From: Pempheris klunzingeri
Lineage: Eukaryota; Chordata; Actinopteri; Acropomatiformes; Pempheridae
Assembly: GCF_042242105.1 (NCBI RefSeq)
Contig: NC_092024.1
Span: 2,166,001 to 2,230,000 of the forward strand
Direction of reading: 5' to 3'
DNA: 64,000 nucleotides
A program made the position numbers and the translations under genes. The notes under the pieces are model-generated. The model was not told the origin of the DNA and made no database searches. It worked only from the letters and a program-made list of their open reading frames with translations. Position 1 is the first letter of the stretch. The number at the start of each line of letters is the position of its first letter. Shown piece after piece: positions 39,501 to 54,004 of the stretch.

Positions 39501-42500
39501 GCTCTGTGTGGTGGGTCATATCCAGGCTTTTATGGATGACAGACAGAGAGGAAAGATGTTTGTAAAAGAACGAAATGTGCCCAGATAGGTAATAGGTGGA
39601 AGACAAAATATAGTACAAGTTAAAGGACTTAATGAAAAGAAATGAGAGAAGTTAGAAGAAAGCCCACAGGAGAAAGACAAGAAGGGACGAGGAAAAGAAA
39701 AGAGAAAGAGAACCTCAGCACAGCATGGGTCAACAGAGCCATATGGCTGTCCATTATCAGAGATGCAGATGACTGGAGGCCTGTTATTGAGATTCCTAAA
39801 GCAAATATTGACTCCAGCTGGAGCAGACGCTCTCTCTGACTCTGACACGCGCTTCTCCTCCACTACTTCCTTCCGCTGCCCTCTATCTAACTTAGACAAA
39901 TGGATTATAGTGGGTGAGAAAAAAACTTCAAAGAATAAAATGAAGGTAGATAGTGTAGAATTGTCGGGGGACGAGAGAAAATATATGACATGCTGCCAGA
40001 GAGGACGACAGCCGGTGAGGGAGGGAGACTAATAAAGGGTATTTTGGAGATGAGTGAAAGCGAGAGCCATAATCAGCTCACTTCTGTAAATGTATGATGC
40101 TTTCTGTAAGTAAAAAAGGCACACCTGATGCACAGTGAGGGGTAATCTTGCCCTCTCTCTCTCGCACTCCCCCATCTTTCTGCTTGTCTCTAATTACTAA
40201 GCCATGGGCACAGCTTGTTCTCCTGCATATGCACAGATGCTGCTGCCTCCATGCAGTAACTTAATCAAGGGACACGTCCACAACAGTGACGCAAAGACTG
40301 TGTCCACATCCTGGACACCAAACCCACTGACACTGACCTACTTTTGGGGAAAAAAAAAAAAAAAAAAGGCTGCGGATACTGCTGATGAGTGCCTGGCTAC
40401 GCTTGGCCACGAAAGATGAATCACAAAGTACAACATGTTATACTTTATGAAAATGTGATGTACTACAAAAGCCTCTCTGATGAGCTGTACTACTGTAGCA
40501 CATGAAGCTCCACTATATTTTGCGCTAAAAATACATTCTCATAAAGCTCGGCATGCAACATACAAAATGGAAAATGCAGCCAGGTCTACATTTCCACAGA
40601 TGGACTACAATTTAAGTCAGCCGTGACATAACCGTCATTTACAGCTGAACTGGGCGGACAAGCAAGACAAGCCAGTGTGTGGGAAGAGAGTGTGTTGCGC
40701 CACTTTGGGAATTTCTGAGGAACCCCTACGTTCCAAGCGGCTGCATTCCCATTAGGGAGAAGAGAGGGAAACCAATGTAATGTCTATGGGGTGTGGCAAC
40801 CACTGGGCTGGTAACGAGAAAAAAAGATCTCCCAGGTCTGAGTTAATGTAAAACAACTTTTGTTAGGGGCTGACATTTGGATACATGGAGGCTGGGGTTG
40901 GGGGGTTCTGAAGGTGGGGAGGGAGTATTTGCTATAAAAACCACTCTATTAACTACAATATTAACACATTTAAGATAATGTGTTTTAGTCTCTCCCACCC
41001 TGTACCCTGCTTGCCCTCTTTGTGTGGTCACCACTGGTGACAAAGGCAGTGACTTGCGGTTGGGCACGAACACACAAATCGCAGCTTACAGAGAGACAGC
41101 ATTCAACATTAAACCTGTGCAGACATATGCGCACGTGTATACGACTCAGCCTACGTGTACATGCATATGTATCTGTGGGTGTGTGTACGTATTTATACAT
41201 ATGCATGCATGCTGGCCAGATGGCAGGGGGGTAGCTCTGGGGGAATGGTAGGGGTCAAGCATCTTTGCGGATCAAAGCCAAGGTCAGGGCAGCTGCAGTG
41301 GCCCATGTTCAAGGTGAATGGAGGCCTCAGATGGCTCTTCATTAGCAGGCTGCTCCAACCCTGCTGGACCCCATCAGCCAACCGCCACCAACCTTCATCA
41401 TCATCTCTCTCTCTCTCCGCTCACAGGGACCTGTCCTGAAAATGCCTGTCCACTGGGATCCATTTTGAGCCGTGTGGGACCCCGCCCAGCCCATGCAGAC
41501 ACGTACACATGGTCACACACAGGCGTTTGTGCATAAGTAGGCACAAGACACACTAACACCCTCCACCCACACACACTGTTCTCCAAAAGAGCCCATGTTG
41601 ACCTCTGAACTGGTGTCTCTCTAGAGAGCAGCATCCTGACCAACCAGCCTCCGTCTTTGTGTTGGTTAGTCCTCCTGCTGACAAAAGGCCTCACGCCACC
41701 ACTGGCCTCTGACACACACTCACCATCTTTTAAACTCATAAAGCCAGCAGGAACATTTGGGCATCATGACTTTAGACAATATTCTGACCACCAGCACGTG
41801 TGTATTATTGAGGCAAAACAAACATAGGAATGTATTTCTTTTCTCATACAATAATAGATAGTGAAATGGGTTTTAAACCTGTGACAATAAGACCCATGTT
41901 TACAAGTACTAGCAGTCACCTTCCTTGCATTTTGCTGGAGCACTGCAAAACTTCTTAATGTTTAACTGCCACCAGCTGTCAATCACCAAGCATGAGCCAT
42001 CAGTTGAAATGTTTATTGCTTCACCCACACGCTCGTGCCTCTACATGGACAAAACAGTAAATGTCATACGGGTCAGGAGATGACAAAGAACCCAAATGGT
42101 CCATGGTGTGACATCCCATCTGGAGTTTGCCAAATGGAAGTTCAGGGACTCTTGAAAACATGATAGGACAAATGTTAGTTGGTCTAAATGCCTAGTGAAC
42201 ACTAGTTGTATATCTGGTGAAGATAAGATAACGCTAAACGCCTCAGGAACACCATCTCAACAGTGAACTGTATTGGCTGCCCTGCCAAATCCCAGACTGC
42301 AACTCTGTTTTGTGATTTATTGGTACAAAACAAGAAAAGTTTCTTCCTTTTGCAGTAAATGCAAACGACCAGATTGAATGAGATAGACAGAGACACACAC
42401 ACACACACAGGTCAGGCAGGGCAGGAGGTGAAGGTCCAGATAAGGTCAAAGAGCATTAAAAAAAAATATATACATTTTTATCCACACAAGTCAGCTGATA

Positions 42501-45500
42501 GGTGCAGGTAAGGTGTCTGCTCCCTCCCCTTTTGTCAAAGATGTCCTTCAGTTTATAAGAGTGCTGCCCCTTGGGCCGCAGTCTTTCTGCTTAATTAGGA
42601 CAATTTCATAGTCAAGTTACATCTTAACAACGTATGACAGCCTTGATCCTTAAAACCTTGTATTTGGATAAGGAAAAGTCTTCTAAAAAATAAATGGAAG
42701 AAACCTCAGGAAAAGCCACAGAGGAAGGATCAGTGTTTCAGGACGGACAGACACGCAATAGATGTTTGTATAGAATATGAACAAGGGATAAAATATAAGG
42801 GTTACAGAGGTCAGACAAGTATGAAGGAGCGTGTAATGTTTCTTGGCTGTCTCTGAGAAATCACATAGCTGTTGAGAGTTACTGTTGTTACTTGATTGAC
42901 TTACTTGATCAAACTTGTGTCTATGTCAAGCAGAGGCAATGATCAGCATCTCAGTTTTAATAGAATTTATGAGTGGGAAATAATGTGGCATGTATTTACA
43001 CAGCACATACACAGGCCTTTAATCTAATTATTTGGGAGTGATCATCCAGCTTTACAGGAACATATAGAGTATCACTGTAGCAGCGGAAGTTAACTCCATG
43101 ACTGCAAATAATAAAAAGTACCCCGTATTTCATTTTTGAAAAACTATGCAACACATAATGTTTTTTCAGATCAGTCCGACTTTAACCATGAGAGAGCCAA
43201 ATTGATTTCCCTGTTGGTCTAGGAGTATACAATGATCCATGGTGTCAAAAGCTGCACCGAGACCCAGGAATAGAAGAGGTGGAACACAAATTATTGAGCA
43301 GAAGACTGTTCACCACTTTACTAAGTGCCATTTCAGGGGAGTGACAGAACCTGAAAGCAGATTGAAAAGGTTAAAAAAAGAATACTGTTAAATATGTAGG
43401 CTGAAAGTTGCTGAGACATAACTCTTTCTAATATTTTTGAAAAGAATAGAAGGTTAGAGACTTGTCAATAAATATTTAGTGACCCTGGATCAAGCTGTGT
43501 TCTTTTACGTAGAGGCTTAACCACAGCAGTGTCAATGTTAGTTGGAACAGTTCCAATCATAAGTGACAAATTAACAATACTCAGCTTTGTAGGCCCCAGA
43601 AATCACTAAGTTAAGCTGGTAGGCAGGTAGTTGGTCAGGAAGCCAAAACCAGTTTGAAGAACATTTCAACAAAGACATTCTCAAAATTTGTAAGAACGGA
43701 GACTGGGATTACCTGGGATTCAACATATGGTAAATGGTGTGTATTTGTATAGCACCTTTCTAGTCATTTTGACCACTCAAAGCGCTTTTGTACATTACAT
43801 CCTCATTCACCCATTCACACATCATTCACTCAGGAGGAATCTAAGTTGGAGGAGACTATTCTTTCACACACTGAAGCTACGCTATGCTATGCTATGCTAT
43901 GCTACGCTATGCTATGCTATGCTCTGCTTCAGGAGCAAGTTGGGGGTCAGTCTGAGCCACAGCCGCCTGCTACATATATGAATAAAAACGATTCGGCAGA
44001 AGTAACTGAAAATCGAAAGCTGTAAAAGGCGAGTAGTTAACAGGTGGCTGCTTTTGAGTAAGCTTGGCTACAGTGTCAATCAGAAACCTAGGATCTGTTT
44101 TTATTGTTACTAATTAAGCGAGAGAAATACGCAGCAGACAGAGCATGCTTGCAATTCAATATACACTTGTGCCACTTTGACTTTCTGTTTTTGGAGACAA
44201 GAAAGGGCTCTGTGACTTGTAACATTTTCAACAGGGCACATCTGCACAGTGAAAGGAGCCGGAACTACTAGCAATAATTCACCATGTTTAGTTTAAGCTG
44301 ATGAACCAATGTAGCCTTCAACTTTAGAGAGAAGTACAGAGCAGTTCAGAACTCCTTGTCTGGGAATTATCCCCCAGTAGAAACTGTGAGACTACCACCT
44401 TGTGAAACACTGACTGAAGAAAATCCCAATCAGGATTTACTGTAGGTTTCCATTATCCTCAGAGAGGACACATGACTCACCATCATACATTATGATTCTA
44501 CATTTTACCTGAATAAACTCAATACTACTAGACCCCCTTTTGCTGTGCATGGGGAAGAGCCATTCCTACGCTCCTTGGGCATCCACAGTAGCATCCAAGG
44601 TTAACCCTGTTTGTAGAAGCGCTATGGTAAAAGGGACTCTTGTAGTGGAGAGGGACAGTTTAGAGATGAGGTGGAGGGTGCCTCTAGGTGCTTGACCCCC
44701 TCCTCTCTGAGCCCCACATCTGCCCATTAACCTGGGCCAATCAACTTGACCTTGGTGAGAAGAGGAGCTTGGGAGTAGCTCACAGCACCATTGACCTCCC
44801 AGCAGTCACATAATTGGCCTGTTAAGAGGAAGGGATTGGTGGGGGGGGGGGTGCTTGGTTGTGGCACTGTAAGCAGGGTAAAAAAGCTTATGTGGTCATT
44901 ATTTTTTTTTGAAAATGCCTTAGTGCCACAGTGCCTCCCCATATCGAATGCACCCTAACAGTAATAGTGCTGGATATAACAAATACTTTTCATCCACATG
45001 GATACTTTTAAGGGTCAATTCTCCTGCTCAGGTGGTGTGCTACGAAGAAAGTATGATATGAAAAATGATTGGGGGGGAAAAGACCTTGGATATAGGCTGC
45101 TGTTAACGAAAGCAGGCTGGTGTAACACAAACATGTTTGTTTTCATGAACTATTACTCATTATGGCAAAGGATATACGAGACAGGAAAATGGCTAAGAGG
45201 CTGGGAAATGTACAGAGGGGGCAAAGGATTGGTGGAGACACAAAAATAAGGGATAGAACTATGACTAGAAAAAAGGCGGAGATGGGGGGGAGTGGGGGTG
45301 GTAGAGAAGAGGATGGGAAAAAAAGAGGGATGAAGCCGAGCAGGTGTTGATTGGAGAGAGGCCAGGCGGTGAGTGCCAGCGGTACCTGTTGTCACAGCGA
45401 GGGCTGAGGTGTGAAGCTCGTCTCAGCAGAGGCCCTTAGAGGTGTGAGGTGATTATGAGAAAACGGGGAGGAAGACAGAGACATTTAGACGGAGAAACAC

Positions 45501-48500
45501 GGGAAGAAAGGAAGATGGGGACAGTGAGAGTGAATGTGGCAATAAAGCTGGCTGCTGGAATAATGGCAGAGAGGGAAGGAACAACAGATTGAGATGGATA
45601 AAGTGAGAGCGTGTATGACAGAAACTAGCCTGTAAGGTGATTGTATAGTGTGTCTATGCGTGTGTGTGCATGCGTTTGTGTGTGTTTGTGTGTGTCCCAC
45701 TCCCATTTTATATGACACCTACTCAAACCTTGGTGTCTCATTAAACAGCTTTTTGCTGTAGACACAGCAGCAGGATAGAAAACGACAGAATGTGTCACAG
45801 ATGCATTATGATGAGTGGAGGTGTTTGTGTGTCCATTTTCTCGGTGTGCATAGACATACACAATATCAGATGCTCTGGAGGAATAGCTGGTTTCAGAGAG
45901 TTTTAACAAGTAGCCTAATTAGGAGCGGGGCCAAGAAACCGGAGCTCAGGAGCCCCACAGGAGTCGGGTCAAACAGAAAGCCCAGGTTAATGACACCTCC
46001 TGAGGGGTGAGTTTCCCCACAGCAAGAGCTCTCTAAGCTCCAACCTCCACACCTCTCTACCGTCCATCTGGCATTCAGACAGCGAGATGGGAAGTTATGG
46101 CTGTGACATCACTCCTAACCTGTGACATCATCAGTGCCCATCAGTGATTTCACACGGGTTTGCCACAGCTGCAGACAAAATCTGATGTCTGCTAGCTGGC
46201 ATGAGCAGGTTATTTATGAGCTGATTGGAGGAAGTAGTCACCCATTTTCTCAAGTCTCTGGCAGCCCACCATTCCTCTGGGGGACGCTAAAAATCGATTT
46301 CTCCTCCACAACAAATCACAAGACCAGCACCTACACAAAAGTCAATGTTGACCTCTAAACTATGCTGAGACCAAATGATTGTTGGGGGTTCGCAGAATAT
46401 AAATGATAAAGCAACAAGTCATCCTCAAACCACGGAGACTGGATAGGCACAAGATACCTGGTGACATCATAATGTGTTAGCGTGGTTTGTTCAACACACC
46501 ATGACTGCCATCAAAGCCTACTGGGCTTGTGTATTCAGATGAGCTGAGTCTGTAACCAATCTCCTTTTCAAAGGACTCTGGTCTCCATTGATGAGTCCTA
46601 ACGCAGCAGCCTTAGATGTGAAACACAATGGGTCGACATGATTAATCAAACACAGGCCCATTATAGCCGGACAGTCACACAGGCCTCCACCGTGCATTAA
46701 CAGAAAGTCATAATAAGATGAGCAAAAAGGCTCATAGGGATGAAGATTAACAGATACAGTTCTGTGACTGGCTGAGTTAGAGTTCTCTCTGAAGGTCCCC
46801 TTTGTCAGTGATGATGACCAGATTGACATGAATGCCTCAGCCTTCTGGAAACATTATTAGGTCAGGATAAAGGTGTGCATCTTATGAGTTATCAGAGGTG
46901 AATATGCGGCATATTTTTCCTTCACTTCCTGATATTTGAATTGTTCCGAATCGAGACAGGGAACAACAGCATCTATCTGATCTCAATTTGAACTTCTAAT
47001 AAAAAGTCAAAAATGAAACAGGGAAGGGCACACCAGACTCAGACTTTGATTGAAATCCATCTGATTACTTATGAGGCATTTCACCTCTTCTTTCTTCCAA
47101 CTTCCATGATGAAATTTATAGCGTGATAATTATCATCAGGCTACACACTCAAACTGAGGTTCTGCCCACCTATACCCACCTAGAAGCAGCAATCAAAGTA
47201 AGCTGATGTTCTATAATCTGTTTGACACATCTAGAAAACTAGTCTGACACTTAAATTGCACGAAGAGTGTGCCAACTCCGGGTCATGCCAAATGGCTCTG
47301 ATTTTAACCATATGATAACACCGTTCAGACAAGTGCTGATGAAATATTAAAACAAAATGAACAGAGGCTTCTGCAATTTTAATGATGCTTGTGGCATGTG
47401 CGACAGAATAACTGTGATGCCTCAACGCCAAGCATCTCTGTCTGCTTCCCCGCCAAGACATGCTGCACATGAAGTCTCTTGTTCTGCCATTGCCCCCTCT
47501 ATAAAGGGTTCATCGGGCCAATTAGGCTGCCTGGCCTTATGCAAAATGCCAGGCATTTAGTGGGAATGATAATGATTAGCACCAGGTTACATATGATCAC
47601 AGCTGTGGTGAATGCACAGAGCAGAGAGGGTTAGTTACTGGGGGCAAGAGTGATTTCAGTTGCCCTCAAATTTGCATTTTAGACATATTTCAATCGATGC
47701 CATTGTGATTAAAATGAGATATGAATTCTCATCTACAAATGACACATGCAGATGCCGGACTGTTAGGCCAATTTAATCACGATGAATGAATATGTTGTTG
47801 TTGATGAGTCAAGGATATGATGCAGATTTAAGATTTTTGTTGTTAGGCAATAATGTTATGTTAAGAATTCCGTACAGGCAGCCCTCAGCCTCAAAATAAG
47901 GCCATCACTGACTTTTAGGTGCAAAACCTGTACACATTTTTTTCATTTTTGCATTTGAGCCTTCAGAACCTGAAAGCAAGTTTATAGTGGTCTACATGAA
48001 ATGAATGTGCTGTGTGGGTGAGGGGCTGGGGACAGCCGGGAAAAGAGGCCCAGCCTTCTACCTGCTGTAACTGTAATGGATGAGGAGGACGGCAAAGGGA
48101 GATGTATATATGCATAAACACACAAGCATGCACACAGACAGACACACACACACACACACACACAAAACCTTGAGCAAAAAAGAAAATGGACTTCTGTGTT
48201 GGCAACAGCTTTTCCCTAATCCTCGCCCCTGGGCTATATTGTGCAGTCAAGCAGGCTATTACATGGCAACAATTAGGGGGGCTGGAGCCCAACACCTGGT
48301 CGTCTCCTATTCTGGCCCTTCAGTGGCAGCTGACTGTACAGTCTCACAGCCAGGTGGCCCTCCTTCAATGACATTAGCTAGTCACTTCAGGGTTAATCAG
48401 GAGCCTGCCATCATCCAGTGGGCATGCATAGAGCCCCATTCAGACTGGAAGCTTTTATAGGGGAAAAGGGACGACGGAGACAATGTTGTTATAAAAACTT

Positions 48501-51500
48501 GTTCAACTGAAGATGTCAGACAGAGAGCCCAGATAATCAAAATTAACTTGGGGGAGGGGTTAGGGCCTCTTTCGTGGCCTAAGTTTCTGTGTGCTGCCTT
48601 GATTGGCTCAAACGGAGCTAGCAGCATGTCAACTCTGCATCCTGCAGATTATAATGGACCTTTTCATGGGTATACAAAAACAGATGGAGGAGCGGGAAGT
48701 GCTATACATCCATGCAGACGGGTGATGATGTGGGGGGAGGCAAGCTGAATTTCGTCAAAGTCGGCAGATACAAAAACAAGTGGGTGTAGCTACAGAAGCC
48801 CGGCTATATCTGTCGACACAAAGCCCCATTCCAAAGCCCCCTGGCTTGGAGATCTGAGGGTAAATAACACTCATTAGAATAACAAAAGCTATAGATTTGT
48901 ACCCAAATCAGCTAGAGTCTCATCAATAGTAATTAGTGGCTATACATAACTAATGAAGATGTGTACACTACATTAAACAAAGGTACTGGAAGCTGTTGTA
49001 TATCTAAACACTGAGTGTGGGATAAGTGGATGTGTGCGGCACAAGGCTTTTCTTACATTTTAACCACACACAAAAAAGGATACATGATGAACACACAGAA
49101 ATAATTATCACGTGTTGCATCAAACCTATTTCTAATGCCGCACTGTATGACAAAGATGCATTTAGTTTTTTAAGTTAAGAGGACCCCCCCCCCCCCCCAC
49201 CACCACCACCACCACCAACTACATTGTGCTGTGCCTGCATCAGCAACAAACAATACTTTTCCTTTGTTTGATATCAAACTCAATATTATCGCAGCCTGTT
49301 CTCATGGACAGACACAGAAAGATTTGGCCAATATTTCTCAGTGCTTCTCTTTCAGCCACAATCACCACTTGACAATGAAACACAGACTATCAGTATTAAC
49401 ACATCAAAGGCTGCTTTCTGTAAGAAGAGGCAGACAATGCACAGCGATGCGTACTTAAATGTTTTGTTTTTGTTATTGCTTTGTTTGTCTTGCCTTGTCT
49501 GTCAATGCAGAAAATTCCATTTAGTGCAAAAATGCAAATGCTGCGAGGCACAAGGACATCCTCTAAAAGAGAACAATGGCCACAGGCCAGCAGAGGAGCA
49601 GACATTGCCTTTGAACTATTTAAAAAGGCATTCATGTGCAACTTATAAATAATCAACTAATTCCTTCTTAAAACAGCCAATTAAGTCTGTGACATTAAAA
49701 GCAATGCAGCCTTATGTAAAAAGAAAGAGAGCAATCCTAGTCTTCAGACGAAAAAAGAGAATTGAAAATTCAATGGCCATTTAGGGACAAAGAAACCCAA
49801 TAGTGTCACAAGGTCTCCTCACAAGAGTCCAGAAAAACCCAGGGCCACATCAGAGACCAAGAGATTCCAGGGGAGAATGATGAGTGACATTTCACTGACA
49901 TTTCCCAGCAGCATTCAATGCGGGGCTGTCTCAAGACGGCGTCAGAAATATCTATGGATATGCTTGCGTGTGACACAGGCGTTAAGGGATGCGGGTGCTT
50001 TCAGGGGACGGCCTCAGCTCTGGGGCCGGTGATGAGGAGCATGGACCCTGGGAGATTGAATGGTAATCACTGGAGCACAGATAATGGATGATTGAAGGCT
50101 CTTTCTGCGCCGCTGTTGGATTTCAATATCAGAGAGGCCCTAGAATTGGGATTCTTATCAGGGGCGGTGTGTCAAACAAAGGAGAGCTGAGCGTGAAATA
50201 TGGGGTCCAACTCAGGCACACGACCATGGCGATTAGCACAAGGATAAAAAAGGCCGTGCAAACAAAGGAGGGCAGCTTTAGCTGGACAAAGGACTGTCCA
50301 CTGCCTTGTAACAAGAGACACGGAAGGAAGAAGGGACATAAAGGAAGGGAGAGTAGTTGGTGGTAAAAGGAGGACAGGACAAGAGTTTTGCTGAGATGGC
50401 TGGAAGATGAATAGTGACAGAGCCAACTGTTAAAGAGTGTTCCAGATTCCCTGCCTCTGAAGAGGAATAATGGACCAGCAGGGATGAAATGCAATATACC
50501 CCGCCTCAAAGCCATTCATACACATCCAAACAAACACACATCGTCATTCACGTACACAATCATACACACAAACACACATGGTGGCACGAGGCTTCACATC
50601 TCTGCCAAGTCCATCACAAAAAACAAAACAAAAAAAAACAACAAAATTATTCCAATTTATCCCCGGATTCCAAGCGCTACAGCTTGCCAGGAAAGCTCAT
50701 TAACCCTCCCTTCAAGAACCCTGAGACAAAAGAGGGGAAAACAAAACATAACTAATCAATGAGAACGCACCCATTGAGGAGGAGGGGGGCCAGAACACGC
50801 ATCAATTTGGATAACCTGAGAGGGCTAACAGCTTTTGCTTTAGTGTTGCACTGGCTGGCTACGGGGCGGAGAAAGAAAGTTCATTAATTAAACAGGGCTA
50901 GGGGGAACAGATGGAATGGCTAGCTGGATGCTTATCACTTAAAGCAGACAGACAGGTTTTTACACCCGTGCTAGAAGCAGCACCACCACACATCAATCAC
51001 AATGAACATGTCTTTGTAAGGGGAATGCAGTCGGTACTAGTCCAGTGGTGACACCGGGGTCAGAGCATTCTGGCTGATGGACCAATGACCTATTAGCATC
51101 AAAGTCATTTCAGTAATTTCATTTTTCTGGTGATGTTCGGCAAAGACATTTGTAGTTTGGACAGTCTTGGTGAGTGTTGACTGCCAAAGCAGCACAGTCA
51201 GTCATTCCTTTACATATTAGTAGCCAATCTGAGATGATAACTGACTGTTAGGCCAACACGTTCAAGTGTATGCAAAATATAATGAATGCGATGAAAGTCA
51301 TGCTATCCTCTTTGTCTGTTCAATCTGTGAGAATTTATTCTATTGAGCCTGAAATTAGGAGAAATAGGAGGCTTCTTTCCAGCAGCAGCAGTATGAAACC
51401 ACATATTATTATAATAATAATTGAAATTTATAATAAAAAAAGAACAAAGCTAAACTTTTGCAATGAATGAACAATGAAACAAAACAGATCTGTACTTTGG

Positions 51501-53958
51501 GATCAGTGGAAACCCTTAATTAGTGAATAGTTTAACATTTCAGTGGGATTAGAATATAGACCATACTGACATGCTCTAAAAGTGAGAAGCAAATTGTGAC
51601 GGTCTTGTCTATGTTATTCTACCTGATACCCAAAGCCGGAGCAGGGGCTAGGGCAGAGAGGGCGACTCCACAAGAAACTGGCAGTCTTACTGGCTTTCAC
51701 TTTGTCGCTCACAAACACACAGATGTCAGACATGAATGCATAACAGACGGAGAGAGAAGGGGAGGGGCGTGAGGTTGGGGGTTCAAGTTTAAAAATACAC
51801 AGAGCATGACATTCTTTGGGTTACACTAGGCTGCGCAGTTTCTAATTGTACTACTTGATAACTTCATGGTTACTTGTTATTATATGTGCTGCAAAAAATC
51901 ATTTATTTTGGCGGGATTGAAAGGAGCACTTCTATTTGCTTGGCACATAAAAGAAAGAAAAAGTCAGAACGGTTGCAGTGAGACACATACGGGAGGCACA
52001 CAATGCATAATCACACCCGAACACACAAAGCATGATGGTTCTGTAATACCGGAGGCACTACAAAATAAAGGCAGCCTCCATATACCTACAAACACAAACA
52101 AAAACACCGACAGGCACAACAGTTTGACACCAGCAGTGTGTGTGCGCTACCCCAGGCGGGGCTTTGGGTCCCTGCTGTTGGCCGTCTGGTTCCACGCCTG
52201 CTCTACCTGTGTTTAAAAGGGGCGGCCCCCATGAAGCTCAGACCTCGGAGAACGGGCTGGGCTGGGCCCCCAGGGCTTTCAGGGTGTGGGTGCCATGCAG
52301 CGGACGCCTTTTGTTACAGGCTGGGTGTCAAGAGGAGGAGGAACTGATGTGGGGTGGGAGGTGGTGGGGGGAGGAGGAAAAAAAAATGAGTAATGCTATG
52401 AGTCATTCTGCATTAGCAGCAGGGGAGGGAGACAGGGAAAGGGGGAGTGGAGAGAATACTTTTGCATGTTGTATGAAGCTAGACGCCATATGCCATCCGA
52501 GCTGGGCTGCCTCCTGAGTCAGGGCTCTTGGTTTGACAGGCCTGTGCTTGCCCCCTCCTCACCCCCAAAGCTACCCCCTTCCCTCCTAACGAACACCCTC
52601 CTCCCTCTATGCTCCAGCAATGGGCTGCGCAATTGCTTTGGTTGTGCATGGACTGCACTGTGTGTATTTGTGTGTGTGTTGTGGGGGGGGGTACTCAGTG
52701 ATCTGAACACATCGGACATTGTCGTGAGTCCCGGCAGGAACAGCTGGTCAGCTGGAGAGAAGGGTGGGAGGGGGTAGGGATAAGGAGGGGGAAGAGATGG
52801 GAGGCAGTGCGCTACACTGATAATGGGATTAGGTTAAAACATTCAGTGGGGGAAAGACCCCTCCTCTCTGAGTAGCCCCCCAAATACTGCGTAAACTCTC
52901 AACCGCTCTATCAAAGCCAATGCCAGCCTCCGCCCAAACCGCCCTGGCCCACTCCAAGCGGGGGCACTTCACCTCAGACATGGGTAGCAACTCCCAACTA
53001 CCTACCCACCCGACAACATCCAACACCTCCAGCTAAAAGACCTGAATCTAGTAATATGGATATGCCACTTCATAGTTAATATACACCGCACAAGTCAAGG
53101 TGATTTCTTAAGCTTACCTTTAAGAATTCTACTGTGTATTACAAACAACTTGGGGCCTATTTAAGAGACCCTTTTGTTGGCCAGCTCTGTTTTCCATAAA
53201 CAGGAAGTTGGCTAGTTATACTCATATCAGCTCAGACCATTACTTGAATCCAACATATAATGACAAGCTTGGCGTCTCACTGTGCCCAGTCAAGCACTGT
53301 GTTCCACAGTGATATAGACTGCTGAGTATTATCTATGAAGCTGCCGACAGTTATGGCACAACAGCTGGCAAATTAGACCTATCAACGATGCTAAATAATT
53401 CATGTGAGACAACACTAACATGGCAGATCCTATTCATGACATCCTATCATGCATACAGGCGCACTTTCATCTGCGCTAGGTGAGGAATCTTACAGTATAC
53501 AAAAGAACGCACAGCCGTTGGACAAAGACACAGTGAGAGTGGGACAATAACTTGCTCAGAAGGGGTGTGAGAATATGTCATTGTCAATGCAGTGACTGTA
53601 ATAATTATGACGGTGTCGGGGGTGGGGGCATCAACGGCACACAAAGGAGTGCATACAGGATATCATACCCATTATGTTTTCAGTATACATCCATTGAAAT
53701 TATGTACATCTTGTTTTGGCATTCAGAGGAGCTGAGGGACTGCAGATATGCTCACATGAGCCTGTGAGGGAACATGACAGACTTCGGCAGCTTTCTGGGT
53801 TCCACTGAAAGGATCAAGCCTCCCTCTCTTCTTTCTGTTACTGCACACAGACACACACAGACACACACACACACACACACACACCCTAAAAGCCTGGCTC
53901 GCATGACTGGCGATGGGCAGAAACAGATTATGGTTATTGATCGCTGCCTGGAGATGGA

Positions 53959-54004
<46 letters not shown>

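Noticed and set aside
52140..52517. GC-rich open frame of 125 codons in the large ralgapa2 intron
   Set aside because: Three overlapping frames are equally open because of the base composition; no splice sites or family motifs support an exon.
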